Source: Bisporella sp. PMI_857
Taxonomy: Eukaryota; Ascomycota; Leotiomycetes; Helotiales; Helotiaceae
Reading direction: 5' to 3'
DNA: 64,000 nucleotides
NCBI GenBank assembly: GCA_021307315.1
Contig: JAJSPD010000009.1
Coordinates: 1,054,001-1,118,000, forward strand
Shown here: piece after piece, positions 37,798 to 49,486 of the stretch
Numbering within the stretch: position 1 is the first letter of the stretch
How the letters are laid out: each line of letters opens with the position of its first letter
The notes under the pieces: generated by a model
Database searches by the model: none
What the model saw: the letters and a program-made list of their open reading frames with translations, nothing else
What the model was told of the DNA's origin: nothing
Position numbers and translations under genes: made by a program

Positions 37798-38910
37798 ATG
37801 GACGATCAATTGGACTCTGATGCAAGAACTCAGCTTGACCGCTTCTGCCGCCAATACCTTCAACTCGTCCTTAACATCGATTATCCAGATGAAGATCACC
37901 TTCGTAGTGATGCTTTCCAGACCTGCATTCACGCAAGATTGTTCAAGGAGGGTGCCATTACATATGCTCCTCCGAAACCCTATCAATTACGAGTTTTGAA
38001 AGAGCTTATGCGACGGATTGAGCATAGTATCCAAGACTGGGAAGAGGAAGTACGCCGAGTTCTCATCGATCTCATAAGCTGAAGGAAGTATCATGATTGA
38101 GTTAACTATTCTAACCTATTATTAACCTCTCAGGGGATCTCTGATAATCTCATGAACGAGCTTTCCTCCCTTCTGTCATCATTTCTTCCTTCTGAGGTCA
38201 TATCTGCACAACAGAAATCGTATGTCACATTTACGCTCTCTGCCTTGTCTTCCGACTCAAAAGACGTGCCGACTGTCACCCTCCTTGAGTCGCACAATCT
38301 CCTGACTGCAGGAGGAGTGACCGGGTTCCGGACATGGGAAGCAGCCGTACATCTCGGAAACTATCTCTGCGCCAATCCTTCTCTTATCTGTGGCAAATCT
38401 ATTCTCGAGCTTGGCTGCGGTACTGGCTACGTATCCCTTTTATGTGCTAAGCATTTGAAAGCGTCACATTGCTTGGTTACCGATGGCTCCTCAGATGTCG
38501 TTTCCAATTTATCTACGAATTTTTACCTAAATGGCCTGCAAGATTCCCCAATAATTGAAGGAAAGGAGTTAGTCTGGGGACATGCTCTCATTGGTTCCGA
38601 ACATCTTAAATGGAACGGAGGGCGGAATATTGACTTGGTCATTGGAGCAGACATTAGTTACGAAGACTCTGGAATACTTGCCCTAATTTCGACATTCAGA
38701 GACCTCTTTGATCTGTACCCTAAGTTGCAAATTCTTATCGCGGCAACAGTGAGGAAGGAAACAACCTTCAAGTCATTTGTTGAAATATGCGAGCGCAACA
38801 AGCTTAAAGTGGAATATATTCAGTTTGATATTGTGAAGTCACAATTGCAGAAAGGCCCGTTCTATCTAGACCATGCCGAAATACAGCTATCTATGATCAC
38901 GAGACCATGA
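37798..38910 (+). CDS. EFM3: eEF2 lysine methyltransferase (EFM3/FAM86 family)
   Basis: Exons 37798-38049 and 38134-38910 (84-bp intron, donor GTACGC, acceptor CTCAG) give 342 aa. The N-terminal half has the FAM86-type helical region (FQTCIHARLFKEG, then YQLRVLKELMRRIE). The C-terminal half is a class I SAM methyltransferase with GVTGFRTWEAAVHLGNYL, motif I LELGCGTGYVSLLCAKHL, the acidic VTDGSS after strand 2, and VIGADISYED at motif IV, where family members have DVVYD or similar. Yeast Efm3 and human FAM86A trimethylate a lysine of elongation factor 2. The ATG at 37798 was chosen because the open frame upstream has no Met. A nearby second donor (GTTCTC) would add three residues. Confidence 0.82.
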
Positions 38911-39374
38911 ACTGGCTTGGTTGTGCAGTTGCAGGACTGTGAACACGGTCTCTAACTGTATGTATGGTCAGTTAAACAGCATATTTGGTTGCCAACCAAA
39001 AGAAGCTAAGCTGGAGGTTACGAGGTCATATACATGTCTTTACAAGAATCTAGATATCCAATCAAGTTATTTAGAACACTGCTGATCATCATCTGCTATT
39101 ATATTCTTCTCTAATGATCAGACTCTTACGTCGTCATCTTCGTACCATACCAAAGTATATTGTTCATTGCAGCTTCTATACTCATCAGAAAGAGCCAGCT
39201 CTTTATCAGATTATTCCTCTTTAGTCGCGAAACATGGTATCTTCAAACTCCGGTATTCCCAACTCCAAAGACGCAAACCCCCCAAACCATGTCAACAGTT
39301 CTTATGCATCATTCATATCTTCATACACCATCTCTTCAAGGCTTCCTTCCGTCTACGTTCTCGGGATCTCGCCA
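38911..39374. other. Convergent intergenic region
   Basis: 3' flanks of the EFM3-like gene and the small membrane-protein gene. Nothing else is recognised. Confidence 0.35.
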
Positions 39375-39788
39375 TCACCACAATAGCGCTCTTCCAATCC
39401 ATCCCATCAGCACAATCCCAAGCGCCCTCCTCTCTAATCCCCTACCTTCCGCGCCTGCAATCTCAGAACCCCCAGGCCGCACCGGCTTATGCCATCCGCA
39501 ATGCGAGTATGTCCCCCTTGTTACGCATGAATAATATGTTTCCACATGCCATTTCTGCTGCAATTCTATTTTCTCCACATCTTCAAGCGACGGGCCAGCC
39601 GTGATTGTCGGGTCTCCTGTTAATACCGTCTCTGTCGATGATTGCGGAGGGGTGGTTGTGGGGGACGAGGCTGAGGATGACGACGGCGAGGCTGAGAAGG
39701 TGCGGGGTTGTATGACTAGGTTAAAGGCATTGGTGACAGATAAAAATAAGACCGCAAGAGCCAGGAGAATATGTGTCGGTTTGCGCAT
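39375..39788 (-). CDS. Small secreted or membrane protein
   Basis: 137 aa from ATG 39788. The N terminus is a signal peptide or anchor (MRKPTHILLALAVLFLSV). A Ser/Thr/Pro-rich linker follows, then a compact Cys-containing block (WHVETYYSCVTRGTYSHCGW) with two Cys, and a C-terminal hydrophobic stretch (ALGIVLMGWIGRALLW). The ends suggest an extracellular protein held by a tail, perhaps GPI-like, or a two-pass protein. I recognise no family. The frame is open further upstream but has no other ATG. Confidence 0.6.
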   Translation of the reverse strand: MRKPTHILLALAVLFLSVTNAFNLVIQPRTFSASPSSSSASSPTTTPPQSSTETVLTGDPTITAGPSLEDVEKIELQQKWHVETYYSCVTRGTYSHCGWHKPVRPGGSEIAGAEGRGLERRALGIVLMGWIGRALLW

Positions 39789-40703
39789 CGCTAGGGATCT
39801 TTTTTCTGAGAAGAGAAAAAAGAGGGAATTGAGGAGGTTGGGAGGCGCTGATAGATATGATTCCAAGGCTTTGCTATCCTGGCTTATGCGGGTGAGATAC
39901 AACTTCCTTGATTGGAGAGCTTGTTGACTCTTGGGAGGCCTAGGCAGACACTGCTATAGGCATGGGATAAATATGTAGAAGAAGATGATAAATGAATGCG
40001 GAATGAATAGAAGTAGTAAAATATCGCGAAGCAGAAACAGGTACGCAGTAAAGAAGAAAGGCAACTTCATCTATGAGATGTGATCTGAGCGCTTGCCCAC
40101 CAAGACGTCTGACTCAAAACAAAGAAAGCATGCGTGAAAAACTCAACAGCTTCATTCCATAAAGCAATCATTCTGTGTGGCCTCAAACCTTTGGAAGTAC
40201 AGAGTTGCTTCAAAGAGAATGAGGTCCGTTGAACGAATGAGGGGTGCCAATGCATGAAACGTGAAACACGCTGGGTGATCTTTGAAAACCAACCGAGTGT
40301 AGCCTTGGCAAAGACTTCCTGTGATGGGAAGGTCACAGATACTTGGTTCAATGAAAATCAAGTCGCACTTGCTATGTTGAGTCATAGGAAAAGGCACGGT
40401 ATATGCCTAATAAAAAGAACACATTCGACGATGCTTCGGTAAGACTGGATCACTAAGGGACGGGCAAGCAAGATGATCCAACACTGAGCAAGTTGAGGAA
40501 AACTACGACAAAACGCGGCACTTCAAGCTTGCTGCTCAAGAATAGGATGATTAACCAACTTTGCTCTTGCCATATTATACAGCATCACAGGCCATCACAC
40601 AACGCTCAATAGTCAATAACCGTGCAAATAAAAATCCCAAAACCACAATGGTATCTTCGCTATAAGCACTAACTGAATCACTTCATTAATTCCACCATAA
40701 ATA
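39789..40703. other. Intergenic region
   Basis: This lies between the small membrane-protein gene and the 3' end of the coilin-like gene. Short frames on both strands at 40067-40442 overlap each other and have no motifs. Confidence 0.35.
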
Positions 40704-43700
40704 TCATCGAAATTTCGCTCTTCGACTGGCCATTCTAGAATTTACTGAAGCCTGAGACGATGCCGTTATCGTATTACCAGCTCCTGGATGTCTCTTGGGC
40801 TCTGGCTTTAGACTTGTCGCCCTCCTTGATTTCTTCACCTCTACACTAGTCTCGAAATAGTCATCATCTTCATCATCTAGTTTGCGGGTCTTGGACAACG
40901 CCCTTTCGAGATAATCTTCAGAAGAGCTGCCAATATCAATTACTGCAGCGCGAGAAGTAGATCCCGAGGCTGTTACTTCAAGCTTTGACAGTATGAGTCC
41001 TTCCGCTTCAGGCTCTGCCTCGCTGCTTGATAGCGTTAGGTCCCAGATGTTGGTGTTTGGATTAAAGACAGGCTGGCTGGCGGATGGCCTAGAAGGAGCT
41101 TCACGAGGCTTGCGCATAGGCACTTGAGATGCACTTGGACGAGACATGCTATTCCGCGGCCTCCGTTCATTTGATTTGAAGACTGGAGGCTGTGCTCGGT
41201 TTGAATACATATGGGAAGCTTTCTGTGTCACATATTTGTCTTCATCCGACGAGTCTCTTGCGTGTACTACCTTCAATGGCTTTATAATTGTTAATGAGCC
41301 ACGAGCAGGCACCGAGGGAGATGGTTCTCGTGCACGCTGACTCGCCGTGAGAAGGTGCTCTAGAGGGGGAAGGTCATCGGATGACATATCATACGAATAT
41401 CCAGAAGCTTCGTTCGAAACCTCGTCTGAATCACCCATAGACCTATGATATATATTCAATTCAGGCGCTGACTCTGATCCCGACTCAAACATAGGTTCTT
41501 CCTTAGAATGGGATATTGACACAGGATCGGCCTCAAAATCTAAATCTGACCCGTAATCGTTCCTATTATCAGAAACAGCCTCAGAAGATTTTGGTAAAAC
41601 TTCGTCGTCACTGAAAGACTTGCTAGACGAAGGCACCGGTACACGGCTTTTACGGAATACGATCGGAGTAACTGCTTGCTCATTATCGTTACGACCGTCG
41701 ACAATGTATGGCTGGTTCTTGACCGTTGCCTCGTCAATACAGAAATCGAGATGAGAATCAGCGGCCTCAGTGGAAGAGAAATCCCCTTGGCAAATCGGGC
41801 ATTTGATCTGTACACTATCTGACGTATTCTTCTTTGGACTACTGTCTTCTGATGCAAATTCTGAGCCGACCAGGGTCGATGCGTTTATGGGTGAGTTGTG
41901 GGCGGAGGAATTTGGCTCCATGTCAGACTCGCTTTCCTGCTGACGGGCCAATGCATTCTCACTCACTGGTTGGTACGAAGGTGGCTCTGCTTCAGACTTT
42001 ATCTCTGCCCTGGGCTCAGTATGGGTCGTTTCATCTTCGGCTTGAAGGAATGCATCCTCAGGATGAAACCCATCATTCTCTAGCAATGTATTTCCATCAA
42101 AGGCTGCCGCTATTGGACTATTTAGGTCAACAGAACCATCATCGACATACGTTTCGGGCTGCCGCCCATGATCGCTAATATGACTGGTAAAAGAAGAGCC
42201 TATAGTTAATTTTGGATATTCAACAGGGTCGAGTTCTGTCGAGGGTATAGGTGATGTCTCGATTATCTCCATCATTACAATCCTGGAGTGTTGATTTGTG
42301 CTTTGTGTACGCGCGGAGACTAATGGTGATTCTGCAGGACCATCCATGTTGACACCGACAGTAGGCTTATGACTGTCACGTTGCATCAATCGATACTCCT
42401 TCTTGAACACTCCGAACTCACTATTTTCAAATCGTTCGTGGAATGAAGACTTGCGCCGTTCCTTCTCAGATCGGCCTCGCTTTCGCACATACTTGATACG
42501 TTTCTGCAGTGGTGGCGAGCTTGGAGGCAGGCTCTCTTGCTCGATTGTCTCCCAGTTTTCGTCGCCTTCCTCATTCTCTCCAATCTGTTCTACTGGACTT
42601 GTAGCCTCGAGTAAGTTATTTCTTGACGGACTGCTTGAGGGCTCATCAGTTCCGACAGTCTGCCAACTTGACTGAGGCTTAGGAGACGAGCTCAAAATAG
42701 AATCATCTGTTTTTGTCAGAGATTTAGACAAATGGCGTAGACTCTTGATTGGCGAGCTTGAATCAATACCGTTGAACTTTGGTGAATATGGTGGCTCTCT
42801 TGGTGTCTCTGACATATCTTGCATGAGTTTCGCAAATATAGCGACATCACTAGGACTATCCATGCCTTCTGGGCGAACAATTTTGTTGATAGAAGAAGAA
42901 ACACTCGATCCAAATCCAGCCTCTCGAAGAAAACGACAAATGGTTTGTCGGGCCCCATCAGAAATCGATTCCGGCAGATCTATCTCCTTAGTGATAGATT
43001 CGAGGGAATTCATCGGAGAAATGGCTGCAGCACTGCTGGGGCTGTCGCCATCAGTCTGTTCTTGAAGATTAGAATCTTGCTTTATCTATCAGCGTTATTC
43101 CCTACCAAGCTAGACTTTTCTTCCGTCGGCGCTAGTTCTTCCTTAGATGTGATTCTGTTTTGGCCACCAGGAAAGTTATTTTCGGAATGCGTCTCTAGCT
43201 GTTCATTCGACGCAAGGTTATCTTGCTTGCTTTTCTCTACATTTGTACCATTTGGAGCATCGGAGTAAAGAGGTGTTTCAGTGACATGGGATCGCTGAAA
43301 AGACCCTGCTTCAGGCCCGGTGGCCGGAGAATCATTAGTCCTTGGACCATCTTTGCCCTCAGCCAACTTTAGCAAACTTTCTTCGTCCTCCGGAGCATGC
43401 TGAACTATTTTTGGATCTGTCAACTCTTCATAGAAAAGATTTAGCATGCTGCCTTCTCCCAGATCATAGCCATCGACATCATCATCGTCAATTGGGACTT
43501 CAAACTTTGCATATATACGTTCTCCAGTGCTTTCATCATATGACTTACGTGCTCTATCTCGCTTGGCAAGAGTGAGCTGAATTGCTTCTCCTTCCGGCGT
43601 ATCAATGACAATTGCGGTAAGATAATTTGATAAGATAGGCTGCCACTTTGTTTCCTCGGACATAATAAGCTGCTTGAATGCAATAGTCATTCCCTGCTTT

Positions 43701-46646
43701 GCTTGGCCAGGAAGAAGATCCGAAAGAGTTGAAGGGTCATCTGGAAGAGGTGCTAAATCATCCGGTTCTTGGCTCACGCGCACAGCAGCATCTTCGACCA
43801 GATCATGCATCAATTGTTCTGACACATCTTGCTCGATATTACCATTGATGCCATTTGTTGCCCGGTTGTTTTCCTCATCATACATCAATGAGTCTTCTTG
43901 ATAGCTAGGCTCGTACGAGGCGTCGAACAAAGCATGCTCTGCGGCATAGTTGTGTTTGCCATTTCGCTGTTTCTGCCTTTTGGGAGCTCGCTTATCTTCA
44001 TAATATTGCGATTGCTCACGCTGTTCTTGCTTCCTTTTGCCTCCACGTTTGCCTTTTCGTGACCAGGCACTTTGTTGTTGAGGGTCCCAACGCTGAACAA
44101 AAGGGAAAGGTGGCTCACTTAATTGCATTCCTTCCTCGCAGCATTCAACAGCACTAAGATTGATCTTTTCTTTCCAGGAACTAGGGCCCTCATCTATTTC
44201 CCCTGAATCCTCTTCTACGGCGCTCTGGGAAGGTTGTTTGGCAGCGGGAATAGGTCTAACATCTTTCATAAACTCATTTCGCAGATTTTCTTCATCTGAT
44301 TTTGTTTTCGGCATTCTCTTGCCTAGAGAGCCGAAGAGCATACGTGTAGCTGCTCCAAGATTCAGCCTAGACCGACGCTCAGAACCTTCAGTACTCTTCA
44401 CCGAGTCAGGAGCAGCGTTAGCTTTAGGCGCTTCAGTAGCAGTCTCTGGCGGGGCTACCCTAGAAGCATCTAACGTATTAAATGGGACAGAAGCTTTGGG
44501 CTCACTTGTACTATCAATTATTACAGGTTCTTGAGACGCAGAGGGCTGTTTACTGCCAGGAGCAGAGTTAACGTCGGTATTAGCAGATGTTTTAGGGCGA
44601 CCTTGCGCATGTAACAGTGACTTGATGGCCGAATCTGCATGTGCCCCTATCTCTCCCGATAAATTGTCGGACTTTTGATTGATCTGTGAGGACAATTCCT
44701 TTGCCTCATCTAAGAACTGTGGGCCAACTTCGACCCCACCAGCGGCAAGGGAAGCAAGTAGCTCTTGTCTACGAGCTTCGAAATCTTCTGTTTGATATGT
44801 GTGAGTGATTAACAGAGGAGGGGTTGTCTCCGATGGCAAATTTTGAGAATCAACCCCGAGACTAAGTTTCTTGAATTCAGAAGTCGTTGTGCCCGCAGGT
44901 AGAACCCCTTTCTTCACTAGTCGATCAATGGTATTCGCATTTCGGCGCCTTTGGTTTCTGAGATGTGTTGACTTCTTCCCAGATCCTGGCGCCACAAGAC
45001 TTTTTGGCTCTGACTTGGCAACAACATTCAATTTTGCGGGAAGTTCAACTTTCTCGGCACTGGCTGATACAGAAGGACTCGATTTACTCGTAACCTCCTC
45101 AGGGGCATCATCTGAATCACTAGAAGAGTCGCCGTCATCATCGCTACTACTTCCGGAGCTTGAAGTCTCTGCATCCGCGTCGTCAGATTCATCAGAGCTA
45201 GAATCACTGCTGCTTGACTCATCACTCGATTTATCGTTCCCACCCTCTTGTGATTGAGAGACGTGGTCAATAACAGGCGTTGAGTTTAGTCCATGAAATA
45301 AAGCCTCATTCTCCTCGAGTCTTATACTCTCTCTAGGTGTAGTAGATCCTGCTGATGTAAGTCGTAGGTGATTTGGCGAGCTATGCACTGCTTCTGCCAT
45401 AAAGGATAACGCAGTCCCCGAGGCTATGGAACCTGGAGGCAGTCCATTCTGGTCATAAAAGTCTATGAAAGGGTTCTCTATCTCGTCCTTGTCGCTGGTC
45501 TCTTCACTTTCAGATTCTAAGGTGTCCTGGACTTCTGATTCGACCACTGGAGGCTTCTGTGAAGCGCTTTTGCAGGTTTGGGGCTCTGCCAATACGTCTT
45601 GTAAAGTCTCAATGATCGTACTCTTTGGTTTTGCGGGTTGAAAACCGCGAGCTAAAGCCTCGTACGCTTCTCCCAGATCCCCATTGCTTCCACTCAGGAC
45701 GTATTTGCAAACTGCCATAGGAGACTGAGGAAATGCTGTATGCAACTTACGAAGCTGAGCTCGTGTCGATATACTCTTCACGCTGCGGAGAGCTGCCTCG
45801 TTCTCATCGGCTGTCGTAGGAGCATTGATCTCGGCTTTTATCTTCTGCTCGTCAACTTCATGGTCCTCGTCTACCTTGTCCTCCTTTTCGCCCGAGCTGC
45901 AACTTGGTTAGAATGTGAGTACTTAGAGAAATGGTCAAATTCGCGATATTATACATACTACGATGCGTCCGTATCTTCGTCGCTCTCGTCATCATCACCA
46001 GGAATGAAGTCATCATCATCATCCTCGGAGTCGTCGTCATCATCATAATCAGGATGAATGATTAATTGCTGGTTATTTGCAGAGTTGGACTCAGCGTCGT
46101 CGCCCCTATCTGCTTTGCTTTTTATAACAAGGACACTCTCATCATCGCTATCATCTTCGGCTTCATTGTATGTGACCTTCCGTCGTTTTCGTGGTGGAAT
46201 AGTGACCTCTGGTCTGTCGGCAACTCTGCGCAAAAGCGGTCTCCCAAAAGCAAGTCCGTCCACAAGGTGTTTCCCATCTGCCGATATCTGGTGCCGCCCT
46301 GATATCCTACGTATCTTCAAGTCTTGTGTAAGGAGAGGGCGGATACTACCGTGAGTTTCAATATTAGAAAAAGCATACCCTTCACCAACAAAAATACTTA
46401 CATGACCTCATCATCTTCCTTGAAGACCTTTCCAACTACCTGATAGTGCAGACACTCAAAATTTACACCGTTTGTACCTCTTAACTCCACGGTGTAGTCT
46501 TCATAGCCCCATTCGCCGGACTCAATAGGAATCGCGTCGTTCACTTCCTCCAAGAGTTTAGATATGGTGATAGTTGCTGATTCGACAGTCCAGACGATAG
46601 GTAACTCTGGAAGGCCATGCCGTCGAACAGTAAGACGGAGCCGCAT
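40704..46646 (-). CDS. Coilin-like (DUF7357-type) large nuclear protein with UBZ4-like zinc finger
   Basis: Minus-strand exons 46402-46646, 45959-46345, 43106-45896 and 40704-43055 give 1924 aa. The N terminus (MRLRLTVRRHGLPELPIVW, then YTVELRGTNG, FECLHYQVVGKV, ISGRHQISADGKHL) matches the ubiquitin-like coilin domain of fungal DUF7357 proteins. Acidic and Ser/Asp-rich tracts, a basic RKRRK patch and a Tudor-like RWDPQQQ region follow. Near residue 1560 there is a C-x2-C-x11-H-x3-C finger (CPIC..DF....SHLDFC) close to the Rad18-type UBZ4 ubiquitin-binding finger. The N-terminal Met was placed at 46646 because conservation begins there. If the last intron (50 bp, GTAGGG to AACAG) is not used, exon 3 ends at 43082 and a second protein of 769 aa would start only 68 bp on, which is too close for separate genes. 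The role is inferred as nuclear body or RNP scaffold. Confidence 0.65.
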
Positions 46647-46769
46647 ATTGACAACAGACTTGACCTTAGTTGCAAAAATTTGAGGCTCACGGGGTTCTAG
46701 ACCAACATTTTTGGTGCTCAAAGCTTCAGCCTCTATAACATGGAAGACGCGACGTGATTGAATTTATCA

Positions 46770-46820
46770 ATTGGTGCCCCACATAGAAAAGCCAATCATT
46801 GGGCGATTGGTGCCCCACAT
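46770..46820. promoter_or_regulatory. Duplicated ATTGG (CCAAT) element in a divergent promoter
   Basis: A perfect 15-bp direct repeat, ATTGGTGCCCCACAT, occurs at 46770-46784 and 46806-46820. Each copy starts with ATTGG, the reverse of CCAAT, and further CCAAT/ATTGG cores lie between them. The region is the only space (316 bp) between the coilin-like gene (minus) and the HAD gene (plus). Binding by the fungal CCAAT-binding (HAP) complex is plausible. Confidence 0.5.
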
Positions 46821-46962
46821 TTTGTTCAAACCGGAGCCGAGGCTGCTGGTTCAAGAACAAGAGTATTCTAAATTCTACAACCTTGACTCTTGTCCTTATA
46901 CCATCCTCATGTCACAAGAAGACTTTCCTATAGAATTTGTTTTAGATAGCATAGAAGCGGTT

Positions 46963-48446
46963 ATGGCCTCAAAAATACCCCAACCAAAAGTCATGTAAGA
47001 CTTTGACCCGCCCATTATTTCCCGATTGTGAACTAACCGAGCCACCAGACTTTTTGATATTGGAGGAGTTTGTGTTAGTGAAAGACTTTCTTCGCCTTTA
47101 TTGCTACAAGCCGTATTTCTAATGTTCATCTATCGCTTCGTTATGCTAGAAGAAGTTTATTAAATCGCTCCTTGTGAGCTCTGCAATTGCTCTGAACAGC
47201 ATGCTGGACATGCGAGCATGCCTTTCCTGGCTATCTCATTTTGTTAGAAAATTTGACAGTGTATAATGTTTATCTTTTTATCGGCTGAGATTGAGATATA
47301 GGGCTGGCAAGAAGTAAACTTGGGCCATTTGGAATTACTTTTGTCCGTCAATTTAAATTTGATTTATGCTTATAAGTAGGCCGTTGCATCATATTTGCTG
47401 CTCGATCATCTTGGCCAGTTATAACTTATCATTCTAGGTTGTGTCACCTTTTCAAGCAATTCTAGACTATGAGCTCTCCCATGCCATTCCTCCAGGATGG
47501 GTAAACAACTGCATCTCAAAAACAAAGCCATATGGTTACTGGCACCGCTTAGAACGAGGAGAAATGCTCATGGATGAAACATGGTTCCGTGGCTTTACAG
47601 CAGATCTTCACTCCCCTGAACTATGGAAGGTTTTCTATGCTGCAGCTCGCACTAAAGACTCTTCGCTTTCTGCGGAAACTCCTCCAGTACCAAACATTGA
47701 TGGAGAGGCGCTGTTCTGGTTCGTTCCCCCACTCTGATATTTGCCATCTTGAAGATTACACAACCTCCGAGGTAATTCAGGTTACTGATATGCTAAACTA
47801 GGATGATGATGGACGGTTCAAGAGCACCCGATCCATGGATGTTTCCGGCACTCAAGAAGCTGAAGGCAAGCGGAAAGCACATCTTAGCGGCGTTAAGCAA
47901 TACCATGATCTATCCACCCAAGTAAGTACATCCTAGTTGAATTATCACTCCATCGAAATAGGAGAATTAGAATTTATGCTAACTCACCTCTCAGTCATCC
48001 ATACTCCACAGCACATAGTGAAGTCCGCGAGATATTTGACCTCTTCATCTCCTCCGCTCATGTAGGAATGAGGAAGCCTGATCCTCCAAGTAAGTGAGCT
48101 CGTCGTTTTGCCTTACTTGGCACATCATTTCTGTAAAATATTTGATATATTCTCCTCCATTAAACGTTCACTTCTAGTCTACGAACACGCCGTGCGCGCT
48201 CTCGACGAATATTCCCAGTCTCGCTTTGGTGTCGGGGTCGCGCCATCCGAGATCCTCTTCCTTGACGACATCGGCGAGAATCTAAAGACCGCGAAGAAGC
48301 TGGGGTTCGCTACCATCAAGGTAAATCTGGGGCGAGCGTTTGAGGCGGTGGATCAGCTTGAGCAAGTGACAGGCTTGCAGTTGGCAGGAACGCATCCCAA
48401 AATCCCAGTTGTGAGTCAGGCGATGAAGAAAGCCGCCAAGTTATGA
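46963..48446 (+). CDS. HAD-like hydrolase
   Basis: Six exons (46963-46994, 47049-47073, 47438-47718, 47802-47921, 47995-48089, 48178-48446) give 273 aa; all phases agree. HAD motifs are in order: motif I LFDIGGV (the nucleophile Asp is present, the second acidic position is Gly), motif II AALSNT, motif III Lys in MRKPDP, and motif IV LFLDDIGENL. The cap region contains PPGWVNNCISKTKPYGYWHRLERGE, typical of the epoxide-hydrolase N-domain/ACAD10-type branch. The missing second Asp usually means the enzyme is not a standard phosphatase. Exon 2 is only 25 nt and is followed by a 364-bp intron. The product is probably cytosolic. The start ATG lies right after the shared CCAAT promoter. Confidence 0.85.
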
Positions 48447-49486
48447 TTCATAGGAGGGACCTCAGGTGGTTTGAAGCACTGTTGACAATCTAATGGATAG
48501 ACATAAGCTTTAAGATGGAAAGTGTTTTTCGCGCCCAGAACTACATTGTATTTAGTAATCTTGAATGCTATGCAATGACGATGTGGATTAGCTTTCTTAA
48601 ACTCACGCAACATCATTGCTCAAAACCCAGCAATATCCAAAACGGGCATTGCTCCTAATCGAATAGGCTCCATTCTCGCTGCCGCAGAGTATGGATTGTA
48701 TTGCTCACATAGCAATGGAATTCTTGATTATTATCACTTATTTGCCATCCAGTTGTTATTACCAAGTCTGGATCCGTGCCCAGATTCATATGTTTAAAGG
48801 GAGACTAACTCCTTAGAGTTTCCACTCTTGACTTTGTTACCTGGTGCGATTCCTTCCGCGCTCACTCATCTGCAATTTGGACATCTGGTATGGTCGTTGC
48901 AATGATCGCATACCTCATCGTCCCACTCATTTCGCTCGTCACACCGTCAAGCAAGGAGAGTGAGCAGGACCTTTCCTTGGATGGTTTTAACGCAAGGGAG
49001 GAGGGAGGCACTCGCGTGTAAGTTGGCACATAAGTCACGCCTTCTGCGACCGCACATTCTCACACTCATATAGAAGCATCGCATTTAGAAAAGCAACACC
49101 AGGAATGAAGTTTATGGCTGTATTGAGACTGCATCAAAGTCACAACTAAAGATGACGCTGCTGGTAAGGCTACCAGAATGGAACCGCTGCCCAAGCGACT
49201 GGGGGGTATCGTCCAAAACGCCATACCCAAAATCCTGAAATCTAAAAAGACCAAAGAAAATACAAAGGTATCCAATCCATACTGACAAAGAGAGTCCCTA
49301 ATTCAATTTCTGCTCTCGTTTCTCCATATTTCATTTGTGATCCAGCTCCCTTCTCATTTTCTCCGTTCCACCAACTTGGTAACTCTAAGTGCTGATAGGT
49401 TTGCAATGCCAGGATCCGCCTTCATAGGTAAAATAGCGGATATTGCGCCAGGTGCCGGTGTGGCCCTCGGGAGGTAAATCGTCTCC
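48447..49486. other. Intergenic region with unresolved coding-like scraps
   Basis: Two stretches look partly coding: a hydrophobic frame from about 48889 (MVVAMIAYLIVPLISLV) and a Lys/Pro-rich frame near 49150-49265 (MEPLPKRLGGIVQNAIPK) ending at a GT donor. A third scrap near 49405-49478 reads IGKIADIAPGAGVALGR before a stop. I could not join them in a consistent model. A small gene is possible. Confidence 0.25.

Noticed and set aside
39160..39604. Two plus-strand frames of 124 and 145 codons
   Set aside because: Largely antisense to the small membrane-protein gene and without motifs.
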